A stretch of DNA of 24,610 nucleotides from a virus. The translations under genes and the position numbers were made by a program. The stretch covers positions 1 to 24,610 of the IMG/VR virus record IMGVR_UViG_3300006735_000239; one strand, written 5' to 3'. Under the pieces are notes generated by a model. It did not search any database. It was not told the origin of the DNA and saw only the letters and a list, made by a program, of their open reading frames with translations. Positions 1 to 5,535 of the stretch are shown here, one piece after another; positions within the stretch are counted from its first letter, which is position 1, and every line of letters starts with the position of its first letter.

Positions 1-148
1 TCCATAACTTTATTCTTTTTAAGAAACGTAATTAGTTTTTTTACCTGTTTCATATTTTAACTTAATCATTTTTTTATCTACCTTGCAATCATTTTAAAAA
101 ATTGCCCTAGATTGCGTGTACGTGGTATATATAACACCTACACCCTAC

Positions 149-214
149 AAATATTGACTTTTCATATTCAATATCGTTGAAAATATTCGTTTGAATATTT
201 CTAAGTCAATATTT
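149..214. repeat. Nested inverted repeat (cruciform-like), candidate origin or operator
   Basis: The outer arms AAATATTGACTT (149-160) and AAGTCAATATTT (203-214) are perfect 12-nt reverse complements. Inside them ATATTCAA (164-171) pairs with TTGAATAT (191-198). A competing hairpin pairs AAATATTC (181-188) with GAATATTT (193-200) around a 4-nt loop. ATATTC/GAATAT recurs in both orientations. The element lies about 75 nt upstream of the first rightward gene. Nested AT-rich palindromes of this sort occur at replication origins and repressor operators; which of these applies is inference. Confidence 0.6.
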
Positions 215-239
215 GCTTAACGGGCGTAGCTGCACCTTC

Positions 240-253
240 GGGGGCAAGCCCCC
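240..253 (+). promoter_or_regulatory. GC hairpin upstream of the first early gene
   Basis: GGGGG (240-244) and CCCCC (249-253) form a 5-bp stem with a 4-nt CAAG loop, the most GC-rich spot in the neighbourhood. It is followed by TAATAATAATAAAA rather than a T-run, so it is not a normal terminator. It ends 34 nt before the ATG at 288. It could be part of a 5' UTR structure or, by analogy with N4 early promoters, a hairpin promoter. The function is not shown. Confidence 0.35.
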
Positions 254-287
254 TAATAATAATAAAACAAAAGAAAGAGAGTTAACA

Positions 288-743
288 ATGTCTAATCAAA
301 TAATGTTAAAAGATGCGTGGACTATGCTTAATAGTCGTGACATTAGCATCAAGGATTACTTAGTAAACACTAAGATGCGTCCAACCACTACTACTTGTAA
401 GAGTGATAAGGTTCGCAATAACCTTGCTGAGAATGTCACATTAGGTTCTATCAGCGGTAAAACACTTCAGTCCCAGAATAAACTATATTCTGATAAGAAG
501 TATAGATTTATCTATCTGATAACCCTACGATCCGACAGTTGGACGAGTGCAATGTTCCGTCCGTCATTAGAGAAATACCTTGCATTAAAGAATTTGCAAG
601 TTATCACCGAAGACGGCGAAGGTAATCCTATTGCGTATGAATCTTATCCATACAATAAGGATGAATCAGTTAATCTGATAACCTTGTATGTCCAACCAAC
701 CAACGATAATGTTGGTGAGTTAGAATTTGACGATGAAGTATAA
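288..743 (+). CDS. Hypothetical early protein, 151 aa
   Basis: I do not recognise this protein. I chose ATG 288 (MSNQIMLKDAW) because a purine-rich AAGAAAGAGAG site precedes it at 271-281; the upstream in-frame start at 213 would read through the GC hairpin. The protein is soluble and mixed alpha/beta, with no signal peptide or membrane segment. Its N-terminal third is rich in Thr, Lys and Asn, and the C-terminus is acidic (ELEFDDEV). An acidic tail recalls ssDNA-binding or DNA-mimic proteins, but nothing else supports that. It is the first gene of the rightward half and stands alone between two structured non-coding regions, so it probably has its own control. By eye it is slightly less AT-rich than the genes that follow. 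Confidence 0.85.
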   Translation: MSNQIMLKDAWTMLNSRDISIKDYLVNTKMRPTTTTCKSDKVRNNLAENVTLGSISGKTLQSQNKLYSDKKYRFIYLITLRSDSWTSAMFRPSLEKYLALKNLQVITEDGEGNPIAYESYPYNKDESVNLITLYVQPTNDNVGELEFDDEV

Positions 744-762
744 TTATCGTTAATCTAACAGT

Positions 763-796
763 ACTATGGTATCAGCAGAAATGTTGGTACCATAGT
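763..796 (+). other. Stem-loop downstream of the first gene
   Basis: ACTATGGTATC (763-773) pairs with GGTACCATAGT (786-796) over 11 bp with one T.G wobble and a 12-nt loop. It starts 20 nt after the stop of the 151-aa gene. No T-run follows directly, so a 3' stabiliser or RNase III processing site is as likely as a terminator. Confidence 0.55.
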
Positions 797-898
797 GCAA
801 CCATCGGTGCTATCGCATCGAAAAACTTTTTAAATCATTAGAATTGCCGTATGGAAAAACGACTTGCCATTGGTTTAAGGAATAATTATTATAACTTA

Positions 899-974
899 TG
901 CCGACTAATATCACAACAGATCACAACATCATATCAATATACCTATATCAGTTAATCCACAATGTTAGTCGGCA
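899..974 (+). ncRNA. 76-nt element closed by a 10-bp stem (candidate structured leader)
   Basis: TGCCGACTAA (899-908) and TTAGTCGGCA (965-974) are exact reverse complements closing a 56-nt AT-rich interior. AAGATTTTTATT follows and then the ribosome binding site of the gene at 1008. The 76-nt length resembles a tRNA, but there is no T-arm GTTC motif, no D-arm and no anticodon arm, so I reject tRNA. It could be a 5' leader structure or a long-loop terminator with its T-run at 978-982. Confidence 0.45.
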
Positions 975-1007
975 AAGATTTTTATTAACAACAAGAGAGG
1001 TGCAAAA

Positions 1008-1352
1008 ATGCCCGTAAACTACATAAAGCGATATGCTATGAAAATAAAGACAGCGTACAAAGGTAAAAACGCTGGATTTGCATACGCTTGCATTAATAAT
1101 TACCTAATGAATGTACTCAAGTATTTAATACTTAGTATAGCAACAATAGTAACAAGTATAGTACTATTTGTACGATTTGATACGAAATACTCTATGTTTA
1201 CAGCAGAGTATATGAATACCATATCGTCTATAGCACTAGACTTATCTTTATGGTTTTTCTTCTTTATAACTATATTGTTTGTCCTAAAAGTAGGGGAAAT
1301 GATATACGACAGTTTAGAGCAACTAAGAAAAGAGTTGTTTTATGACTGGTAA
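1008..1352 (+). CDS. Small two-segment membrane protein, 114 aa
   Basis: The protein has a basic N-terminus (about residues 1-25) and two hydrophobic segments. The first is at about 37-55 (LKYLILSIATIVTSIVLFV) and the second at about 77-97, a Phe/Leu-rich stretch including LWFFFFITILFVL. The positive-inside rule suggests the N-terminus lies in the cytoplasm. A GAGAGG site at 995-1000 precedes ATG 1008. It opens a run of small overlapping genes and its 3' end overlaps the next by 11 nt. Small early phage membrane proteins often modify the host envelope or block superinfection; nothing here shows which. It is not a typical holin in position, since the lysozyme is on the other strand. Confidence 0.85.
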   Translation: MPVNYIKRYAMKIKTAYKGKNAGFAYACINNYLMNVLKYLILSIATIVTSIVLFVRFDTKYSMFTAEYMNTISSIALDLSLWFFFFITILFVLKVGEMIYDSLEQLRKELFYDW

Positions 1353-1527
1353 AAAAGAAGATAAAAAACCTAGAAAGAAACATGTACCATTGCCAAAGAA
1401 CATTGACATAAATCTAAAGTTTGATGATGAAGTCACACTAGACTTCGAACCATTCAATGAAGTAATAGATACTTATGTTAATGTTAAATCTAAAACCATT
1501 AGTATAAAGGTGCTAAAAGATGACTAA
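1342..1527 (+). CDS. Hypothetical protein, 61 aa
   Basis: Not recognised. The first 20 residues are strongly basic (KKEDKKPRKKH), and a short beta-prone part rich in Asp, Val and Lys follows. It starts inside the end of the membrane-protein gene (11-nt overlap) with a weak purine-rich site, so translation is probably coupled. A basic tail could contact nucleic acid or the acidic inner membrane face. Its existence is supported by the overlapping operon layout more than by any family resemblance. Confidence 0.65.
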   Translation: MTGKKEDKKPRKKHVPLPKNIDINLKFDDEVTLDFEPFNEVIDTYVNVKSKTISIKVLKDD

Positions 1528-1720
1528 AAAAGCAATATATCACACAAAGTTGCAGCATTCTACACTATTTAGCGATTGGTTTAAGCATCAATATAAAATT
1601 GATTTGAAACCATTGCAAAAACAAGCAGATAACGCATACGATCCAGCGTTAAATGTAGTGTGTAGCAAGATGTCAAAACCTTTGATGTGGGCAATATACT
1701 ACAAGGTGGTGAACAAATGA
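1520..1720 (+). CDS. Hypothetical protein, 66 aa
   Basis: Not recognised. It is a small basic protein (KLQHSTLFSDWFKHQYKIDL at the N-terminus) with no membrane segment, probably helical. ATG 1520 overlaps the previous stop by 8 nt and follows an AAAGGTGC-type site. The gene ends in an ATGA overlap with the next start at 1717, which points to translational coupling. Confidence 0.65.
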   Translation: MTKKAIYHTKLQHSTLFSDWFKHQYKIDLKPLQKQADNAYDPALNVVCSKMSKPLMWAIYYKVVNK

Positions 1721-1962
1721 AAAAAGAACCACTTCGAGTAGTATGTTCAACATGTAGAGTAACGATAGCAGAAAGCGAGTATAACTATGAAAAACAACAA
1801 TACAACTTTGTAGTCAAAGAAGAATGTTGTGATGATAGTTTAAGTATGCTATCAAAATCAGTAATGAACGATGTTCAAGAGAGTGAAAAACCAAGTTTAA
1901 AAGATGAGGCTAACAAAGGCGATTATGAGCCTTCTTTTTATTCTTGGGAAGTCAATAGATGA
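1717..1962 (+). CDS. Small Cys-rich, putative zinc-binding protein, 81 aa
   Basis: I chose ATG 1717 because AAGGTGG (1703-1709) lies at good spacing and the start forms an ATGA overlap with the previous stop; an upstream in-frame ATG at 1687 has no such site. The first half has CSTC (residues 10-13) and an ECC pair near residues 36-38, a CxxC...CC pattern typical of a small zinc ribbon. The C-terminal half is acidic and probably disordered. A role in binding nucleic acid or a host protein is plausible but not shown. A non-coding hairpin follows, so this may end the first sub-operon. Confidence 0.75.
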   Translation: MKKEPLRVVCSTCRVTIAESEYNYEKQQYNFVVKEECCDDSLSMLSKSVMNDVQESEKPSLKDEANKGDYEPSFYSWEVNR

Positions 1963-1973
1963 ACAAGATAGTG

Positions 1974-1999
1974 TATAGCGGTTCTCTCTTGCCGCTATA
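1974..1999 (+). other. Intergenic hairpin
   Basis: TATAGCGG (1974-1981) pairs exactly with CCGCTATA (1992-1999) around a 10-nt loop, and flanking T.G wobbles lengthen the stem. It fills the 59-nt gap between the genes ending at 1962 and starting at 2022 and stops 9 nt before the AAAGGGA ribosome binding site. It lacks a T-run, so mRNA processing or stability is more likely than termination. Confidence 0.55.
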
Positions 2000-2021
2000 T
2001 GCGATTTAAAAGGGAAATAAT

Positions 2022-2252
2022 ATGATTAAAAAAATATTACATTGGTTAGGTATTAAAAAAAGTAATAACGAAACAATACTTGAACTAATAGAAGAAAGAC
2101 TTCAACACGGTGCTATAGAGCACGGAGAAGAAGTACCGTTAGACGGTACAAGAGATCACTTGCAAGATGCTATCGAAGAAGCATTAGATATGATAGTATA
2201 TCTTGCAGCAATGTTAATTGAGTTACAAAGTAAAACAAAGAGGAGACAATAA
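2022..2252 (+). CDS. MazG-like small all-alpha protein (putative nucleotide pyrophosphohydrolase), 76 aa
   Basis: After a basic start, a helix with IEERLQHG (about 24-31) is followed by HGEEVPLDG and then EEALDMIVYLAAMLIEL (about 52-68). EExxD (E52, E53, D56) on a hydrophobic helix is the metal-binding signature of the all-alpha NTP pyrophosphohydrolases (MazG/dUTPase-2 superfamily), and the helix-loop-EExxD order fits small phage versions. Such enzymes hydrolyse (d)NTPs to monophosphates, and phages use them to adjust nucleotide pools. The protein is shorter than a usual single MazG domain (about 100 aa), so it may dimerise or be a degenerate relative. AAAGGGA precedes ATG 2022, and the stop overlaps the next start as TAATG. 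Confidence 0.6.
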   Translation: MIKKILHWLGIKKSNNETILELIEERLQHGAIEHGEEVPLDGTRDHLQDAIEEALDMIVYLAAMLIELQSKTKRRQ

Positions 2253-3289
2253 TGAGCTGGAATGATGTAAACTTTACAAAGCTTAAAATTAAGTTTGGTA
2301 AAGCTATGAAGAAAACGCTTGGTTCAAACAAAGACGGTTCACCAAAAAAGGTGCACGGTTATGGTTGGAACCAACTTAGTAGTGTACAAGATATGTTTAG
2401 AAACTATGCAACTAAAATTGAATTACACGAAAAGTTTAAATCAATTATGGAACATACTAATATTAAAAGTATCAAACTTGAATACAACGGATACGGTGAT
2501 GACGGTTGTTTGGAAAACGTAGAATTTCGTGATGAAAATGGTATGCAAATACATCCATCGCATATAATGAGACATTTTTATATGCACACACATCACGGTG
2601 AAAACGTAAACCCAGAAACCGTAATTAACTATTCGTTATGGGAAAGTGATGAAAATACCAGAAGACTAAGAAAACACATAGAAGAACGCAAACAATATCT
2701 TATAGATATGGAACCAGAAGCGTTTGCTACTATGGATCTAGAAGATTGGTCTAATGGCGTTGTTCAAAGCGTTTTGGATTTAGGATGGTCAATACATGAA
2801 ATTACAACAGTACCTAATACTGGTGAACGTGGTATTACATTGCGTAGAGTACAATCATATGTATATGATGAATTTACACACTTTGATACAAGAATTTTAC
2901 AATTAATGTATCCAAGAGTACGCAAAGACGAATGGGAAAATGTTGATGAAGCATTTTATCAAATGTTGCATCCTGGTTGGCAAAACAATAATGGTAGTCA
3001 AAACTACTTTAAAGTAGAGTTTGATAATAACAAAGTTAAACTCAATGTTAACCAAGAAACAAATGTAATGGTTCAGGAGTCTGAGAAAACAGAAGTAATA
3101 TTAGATGAAACACTTTCAAAAAGATTTGAAGGATTTTTAAAGGATATATTTCCTAAGAAAAAATCTTACGAAAGTGTTGAATTAGATATTTCTTTGAAGA
3201 AAGATCAACCAAAACTAAAGCAATTACACGATTTTATTAGTGATATGTTAGACGAAAAAGTAGAACGTAAAACTGAAGAGGTAGAGTAA
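2252..3289 (+). CDS. Conserved phage protein of unknown function, 345 aa
   Basis: This is the largest gene of the first early cluster. A GAGGAGA site and a TAATG overlap fix the start. Near residues 70-95 the protein has IKSIKLEYNGYGDDGCLENV. This matches from memory a phage/plasmid family in which a small domain carries a YxGxGDxGxI/L pattern (DUF6878-like); I cannot verify the assignment. His-rich text follows (HIMRHFYMHTHHG, about 104-116), a possible metal site. The middle has a W/D-rich region, and the last 90 residues are Lys/Glu-rich and probably helical. No catalytic motif is recognised. It is followed by another conserved phage family at 3289, overlapping by 1 nt. Confidence 0.8.
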   Translation: MSWNDVNFTKLKIKFGKAMKKTLGSNKDGSPKKVHGYGWNQLSSVQDMFRNYATKIELHEKFKSIMEHTNIKSIKLEYNGYGDDGCLENVEFRDENGMQIHPSHIMRHFYMHTHHGENVNPETVINYSLWESDENTRRLRKHIEERKQYLIDMEPEAFATMDLEDWSNGVVQSVLDLGWSIHEITTVPNTGERGITLRRVQSYVYDEFTHFDTRILQLMYPRVRKDEWENVDEAFYQMLHPGWQNNNGSQNYFKVEFDNNKVKLNVNQETNVMVQESEKTEVILDETLSKRFEGFLKDIFPKKKSYESVELDISLKKDQPKLKQLHDFISDMLDEKVERKTEEVE

Positions 3290-3627
3290 TGGATCCTCTT
3301 TATCATAGTAAAAGCAGTGTAAAGAAATGGGGTGGTACAGTAGACGACTACATTAAGATTCATCATTGGTTTGATGATTCTAAGCGTGGTTGTTCATTAC
3401 CAACTCACAGATCAATGAGACATCATACAGAAGGTATTGGTTGGTGTATTGACGTATTTGGTAAATACATCACCAATTCTGATGGCAGACAAGTACCAGT
3501 AAGACAAATAGGCGAACAACATGTCGTAGAAGACATAGGTCAACTTATTTCAATGTCAGACTGGTTATTGCATATGTCATTAGAACCTTGGATGATGAAG
3601 GTCGGTAAACGACCAAGTGAACTATAG
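3289..3627 (+). CDS. Conserved uncharacterised phage protein (DUF6915-like), 112 aa
   Basis: The sequence pattern HSKSSVKKWGG...DYIKIHHWFDDSK...HRSMRHHTEGI...ITNSDGRQVPVR.IGEQHVVED is one I recall from a widespread family of short phage and bacterial proteins (DUF6915 from memory). Several His and Asp/Glu residues are clustered (H29-H30, H44-H45, E78, H80, E83-D84), which could form a metal site, but no activity is known to me. Start ATG 3289 overlaps the previous stop by 1 nt. It is the last gene before the structured gap at 3628-3852. Confidence 0.8.
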   Translation: MDPLYHSKSSVKKWGGTVDDYIKIHHWFDDSKRGCSLPTHRSMRHHTEGIGWCIDVFGKYITNSDGRQVPVRQIGEQHVVEDIGQLISMSDWLLHMSLEPWMMKVGKRPSEL

Positions 3628-3673
3628 TCACATTACAGTTCCTTGTATTAAACAAGTTCCTGAGTGGCTTAAA

Positions 3674-3766
3674 TCAGAATAGAGGCAACAACATTATTCA
3701 AAATAGGCGAGTCTTATATAAGGTCCATGGAAGCCTGACTAGTGGGTATAGTTGCCTCAGTTCTGA
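3674..3766 (+). ncRNA. Candidate structured RNA A (long closing stem, possible internal pseudoknot)
   Basis: TCAGAAT (3674-3680) plus GAGGCAAC (3682-3689) pair with GTTGCCTC (3751-3758) plus GTTCTGA (3760-3766): 8 bp, one A/A mismatch, then 7 bp with one wobble. Inside, AGGC (3705-3708) can pair with GCCT (3733-3736), while AGTC (3710-3713) can pair with the adjacent GACT (3737-3740), an H-type pseudoknot arrangement. No T-run follows, so it is not a standard terminator. It is not a recognisable tRNA or known riboswitch. It sits immediately before candidate RNA B. Confidence 0.5.
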
Positions 3767-3772
3767 AAATAT

Positions 3773-3832
3773 ATTAGTGCAAGATAAAAAACAGTGGCTA
3801 GGTCCGCCACGGCAGACCATTCTTGCACTAAT
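3773..3832 (+). ncRNA. Candidate structured RNA B (12-bp stem enclosing possible pseudoknot)
   Basis: ATTAGTGCAAGA (3773-3784) and TCTTGCACTAAT (3821-3832) are exact 12-nt reverse complements. The interior has the hairpin GTGGC (3794-3798)/GCCAC (3806-3810). Its loop contains GGTC (3801-3804), which can pair with GACC (3815-3818), giving an H-type pseudoknot. The element ends 9 nt before the AGGAGA ribosome binding site of the gene at 3853, so it would lie in the 5' leader of the second early cluster. It resembles the overall design of small pseudoknotted ribozymes or riboswitches, but it lacks the conserved pistol, twister and hammerhead core nucleotides I know. Confidence 0.55.
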
Positions 3833-3852
3833 AATTATAATTAGGAGAAAAA

Positions 3853-4098
3853 ATGAATAACAGAGAAATGGCTTGGAAAAAACGTAAAGGTTTGAAAGAA
3901 CCAGAAACAATACAAGAAAGAATGAAAAAAATGAAGTTTAATGATCCTTGGTCAAAAAAAGGTATTGCTGAACGTGAAGCGTTTTCAAAGAAATATGGAA
4001 GAGCTTGGTGGTTGTTTACAGAAAATAACTCAGTAATAAAACACAAAGACCAATGGATATATCAATATTGGAAAATGGAGGACAATAGCAATGAATGA
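3853..4098 (+). CDS. Hypothetical basic protein, 81 aa
   Basis: Not recognised. It is highly charged, with Lys/Arg clusters in residues 1-30 (KKRKGLKEPETIQERMKKMK) and an aromatic C-terminal half containing WW and QWIYQYW. An AGGAGA site precedes ATG 3853. It is the first gene behind the two structured RNAs and leads a chain of overlapping genes; its end overlaps the next gene by 8 nt. The charge and aromatic content would fit a small nucleic-acid or protein binder. Confidence 0.7.
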   Translation: MNNREMAWKKRKGLKEPETIQERMKKMKFNDPWSKKGIAEREAFSKKYGRAWWLFTENNSVIKHKDQWIYQYWKMEDNSNE

Positions 4099-4402
4099 AG
4101 AAATGGGAGAGATATTTAAACCAATTACAAAAAAATTATATCCTAATAACTTGACAAAAAACAAGGAATATTTTGTATGCAATTGGTGCGGTAGTGATGC
4201 AGTATACGAAAAAGTATTTGTAAATATGAATACTGGTAAACAAGACTACAGTAAAAATGCAGTAGAATCAGAGTATGCAGGAGATTGCTGCGGAAACTTT
4301 GACTATCCATTAAAAGAATCTGAATGGGAAGAAAAAGTAATAGAAGATTGCAATGGCAATAAAGATAAATATATGAAAATATTAGATGGAGAAAGAGCAT
4401 GA
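4091..4402 (+). CDS. Putative zinc-ribbon protein, 103 aa
   Basis: Two Cys pairs, CNWC (about residues 30-33) and CC in AGDCCGN (about 66-69), are spaced like a zinc ribbon; the CxxCGSDAVYEKV wording is typical of such folds. The rest is acidic and Lys/Glu-rich. GGAGGA near 4078-4083 serves ATG 4091 inside the end of the preceding gene. The stop overlaps the next start as ATGA. Function is unknown; zinc ribbons of this size in early phage regions often bind nucleic acid or host RNA polymerase. Confidence 0.75.
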   Translation: MNEEMGEIFKPITKKLYPNNLTKNKEYFVCNWCGSDAVYEKVFVNMNTGKQDYSKNAVESEYAGDCCGNFDYPLKESEWEEKVIEDCNGNKDKYMKILDGERA

Positions 4403-4707
4403 ATGATAAATTAACATATCAAGAAGTATACGATAGTTTTTATACTATGGTTGAAAGAGATACTTACACTTGTAAACGATGTAAAATACAAGCTAAATAT
4501 TCTTTACATACTTTTAAAAAAGAGTATAAAAACAAATTTGAAAAAATGGTAAAAGAAATATACAATTGGTATATCAGAGGTTCTCAAAATGATATATATA
4601 TTGCAGATCTTGGTACATTTAGCGATGTAATGCTAGGCAAAGAACCAAAATACCAAAATCACATAAACCAATATAAATGGGGAGGACTATACAATGGAGG
4701 ACATTAG
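4399..4707 (+). CDS. Hypothetical protein with CxxC, 102 aa
   Basis: It contains CKRC (about residues 24-27) with no obvious second Cys pair, so any zinc site would need His ligands or a dimer. The middle is Lys- and aromatic-rich (KKEYKNKFEKMVKEIYNWY). It ends in NGGH, the same four residues that end the next gene. The start is an ATGA overlap with the previous stop, preceded by GGAG. The last 14 nt double as the first codons of the next gene. Confidence 0.7.
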   Translation: MNDKLTYQEVYDSFYTMVERDTYTCKRCKIQAKYSLHTFKKEYKNKFEKMVKEIYNWYIRGSQNDIYIADLGTFSDVMLGKEPKYQNHINQYKWGGLYNGGH

Positions 4708-4927
4708 TAGAAAAATGAAACTAAAAGAGTTCTTAGGTAAAAAACTTGAACACGCACAATCTGGTTCAACTTGGTTCTGGTTACACGGAATATACAAAGT
4801 AGAACAATATATTGGTGATGATGAAACGCTTGACGAAATAACAATGCAAGGCGAGTTCAATGAGGAAATAGATATTATTAAAGAATGGATTAATGAATGG
4901 AAGGAGATGAATAATGGAGGACATTAA
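4694..4927 (+). CDS. Hypothetical acidic protein, 77 aa
   Basis: Not recognised. It is acidic and helical, with a Trp-rich patch (STWFWLHGIY, about 24-33) and a C-terminal EIDIIKEWINEW helix. GGAGGA (4681-4686) gives a good site for ATG 4694. Both its start (MEDI) and its end (NGGH) lie in identical 13-nt stretches shared with the flanking genes, so this coding unit is bounded by a direct repeat of ATGGAGGACATTA. Confidence 0.7.
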   Translation: MEDISRKMKLKEFLGKKLEHAQSGSTWFWLHGIYKVEQYIGDDETLDEITMQGEFNEEIDIIKEWINEWKEMNNGGH

Positions 4928-5339
4928 GAAAACAATGCAAAGAACAGAAGCTTGGCACAAGAAAGCTTTTGCTTTATTGCAAGGACAAAAAATAGAACAC
5001 ATCCTGTGGAAACAATGGGATAAAGACAACACTACTGGATTAGTATTAATACTAGATAGTGGAGTCGCAATATTTGTATCTATGGACGACGAAGGTAATG
5101 GTCCTGGTGCTTTACATTGGAACACTGGAAGAGAAAAATCTATGCAAGTAGACATAGGTAATGGCGAAAGTGTTTTCATAGAACCAGACGGAATATTACC
5201 AGTAGGCGTTATGGAAACAGCAGAGTGGAGACAAAAAGAGATAGAAGCTGAAGTTGAAGCCAACAAACAAATGATTGCTAACAAAGTTGATGAAATCAAT
5301 AATTTAGCAAACGAAGTAGAAGGAGTAACAAATGGGTAA
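4914..5339 (+). CDS. Hypothetical protein, 141 aa
   Basis: Not recognised. The first 45 residues are helical and basic. A beta-rich middle (about 46-100) follows with GLVLILDSGVAIFVSMDDEGNGPGALHW. The last 45 residues form an acidic coiled-coil-like helix (WRQKEIEAEVEANKQMIANK). AAGGAGA (4901-4907) precedes ATG 4914, which lies inside the last 14 nt of the previous gene. The beta core followed by a helical tail suggests an oligomeric binding protein; no motif defines the ligand. Confidence 0.75.
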   Translation: MEDIKKTMQRTEAWHKKAFALLQGQKIEHILWKQWDKDNTTGLVLILDSGVAIFVSMDDEGNGPGALHWNTGREKSMQVDIGNGESVFIEPDGILPVGVMETAEWRQKEIEAEVEANKQMIANKVDEINNLANEVEGVTNG

Positions 5340-5535
5340 ACTATCTGAAATGGATGCAGTTAGACAAGAGTTAGATAAGCTAGATGATAGAAGCGTATCT
5401 GAACTTGCCTTAGATGCACAACGAAAAATAACAGATCAAATAGCTTTACTTGAAGACTTAGGATATGAATTTATGTATGTCCAAGACGGTAAAGGTAGTA
5501 TGGTAACATCAATACGCAGAAAGAGAGGTGTGTAA
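5332..5535 (+). CDS. Hypothetical protein, 67 aa
   Basis: Not recognised. It is a two-part small protein: an acidic helix with heptad-like Leu/Val spacing (MDAVRQELDKLDDRSVSELA) and a short beta-prone basic C-terminus ending in RRKRGV. AAGGAGT lies before ATG 5332, which overlaps the preceding gene by 8 nt, and its stop overlaps the next start as TAATG. Confidence 0.7.
   Translation: MGKLSEMDAVRQELDKLDDRSVSELALDAQRKITDQIALLEDLGYEFMYVQDGKGSMVTSIRRKRGV

Larger units (their letters stand above)
1..287. other. Left non-coding region, likely regulatory or origin
   Basis: I see no convincing gene here. Positions 1-120 are very AT-rich with T-runs. On the minus strand there is only a 16-codon ORF, and an ATG at 5-3 that leaves the window, so a divergent leftward gene beyond the left edge is possible but cannot be judged. 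Positions 149-214 are a nested inverted repeat and 240-253 a GC hairpin, listed separately. A weak sigma70-like pair, TTGCCC (102-107) and TATATA (126-131) with 18 nt spacing, could drive the rightward genes. The region looks like a control segment between divergent transcription units or near a genome end. Confidence 0.5.
744..1007 (+). other. Structured intergenic region with two inverted repeats
   Basis: There is no supported gene in this 264-nt gap. It contains a strong hairpin at 763-796 and a 76-nt element closed by a perfect 10-bp stem at 899-974. A short A5-C-T5 run lies near 823-833. An ORF at 851-955 (34 codons) has no ribosome binding site and overlaps the second stem, so I do not call it. 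The gap separates the solitary first gene from the long operon starting at 1008 and probably holds a transcription end and/or start, or a 5' leader. Confidence 0.5.

Noticed and set aside
851-955. 34-codon rightward ORF starting MEKRLAIGL
   Set aside because: No ribosome binding site precedes it and it overlaps the stem of the 899-974 element.
899-974. tRNA-sized 76-nt element with a 7+ bp acceptor-like stem
   Set aside because: There is no T-arm TTC motif, no D-arm and no 5-bp anticodon stem, and the interior is AT-rich without paired arms. I kept it only as a structured element.
3794-3820. Pistol-type ribozyme suggested by a GTGG-loop-CCAC hairpin whose loop pairs downstream
   Set aside because: The overall topology is reminiscent, but the conserved linker and the third helix with its cleavage site are missing, and the second helix is only 4 bp.
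4781-5299. 172-codon leftward ORF opposite the early genes
   Set aside because: It has a Ser/Leu/Cys-rich composition typical of antisense reading of Lys/Glu-rich genes, and it covers well-supported rightward genes with good ribosome binding sites.
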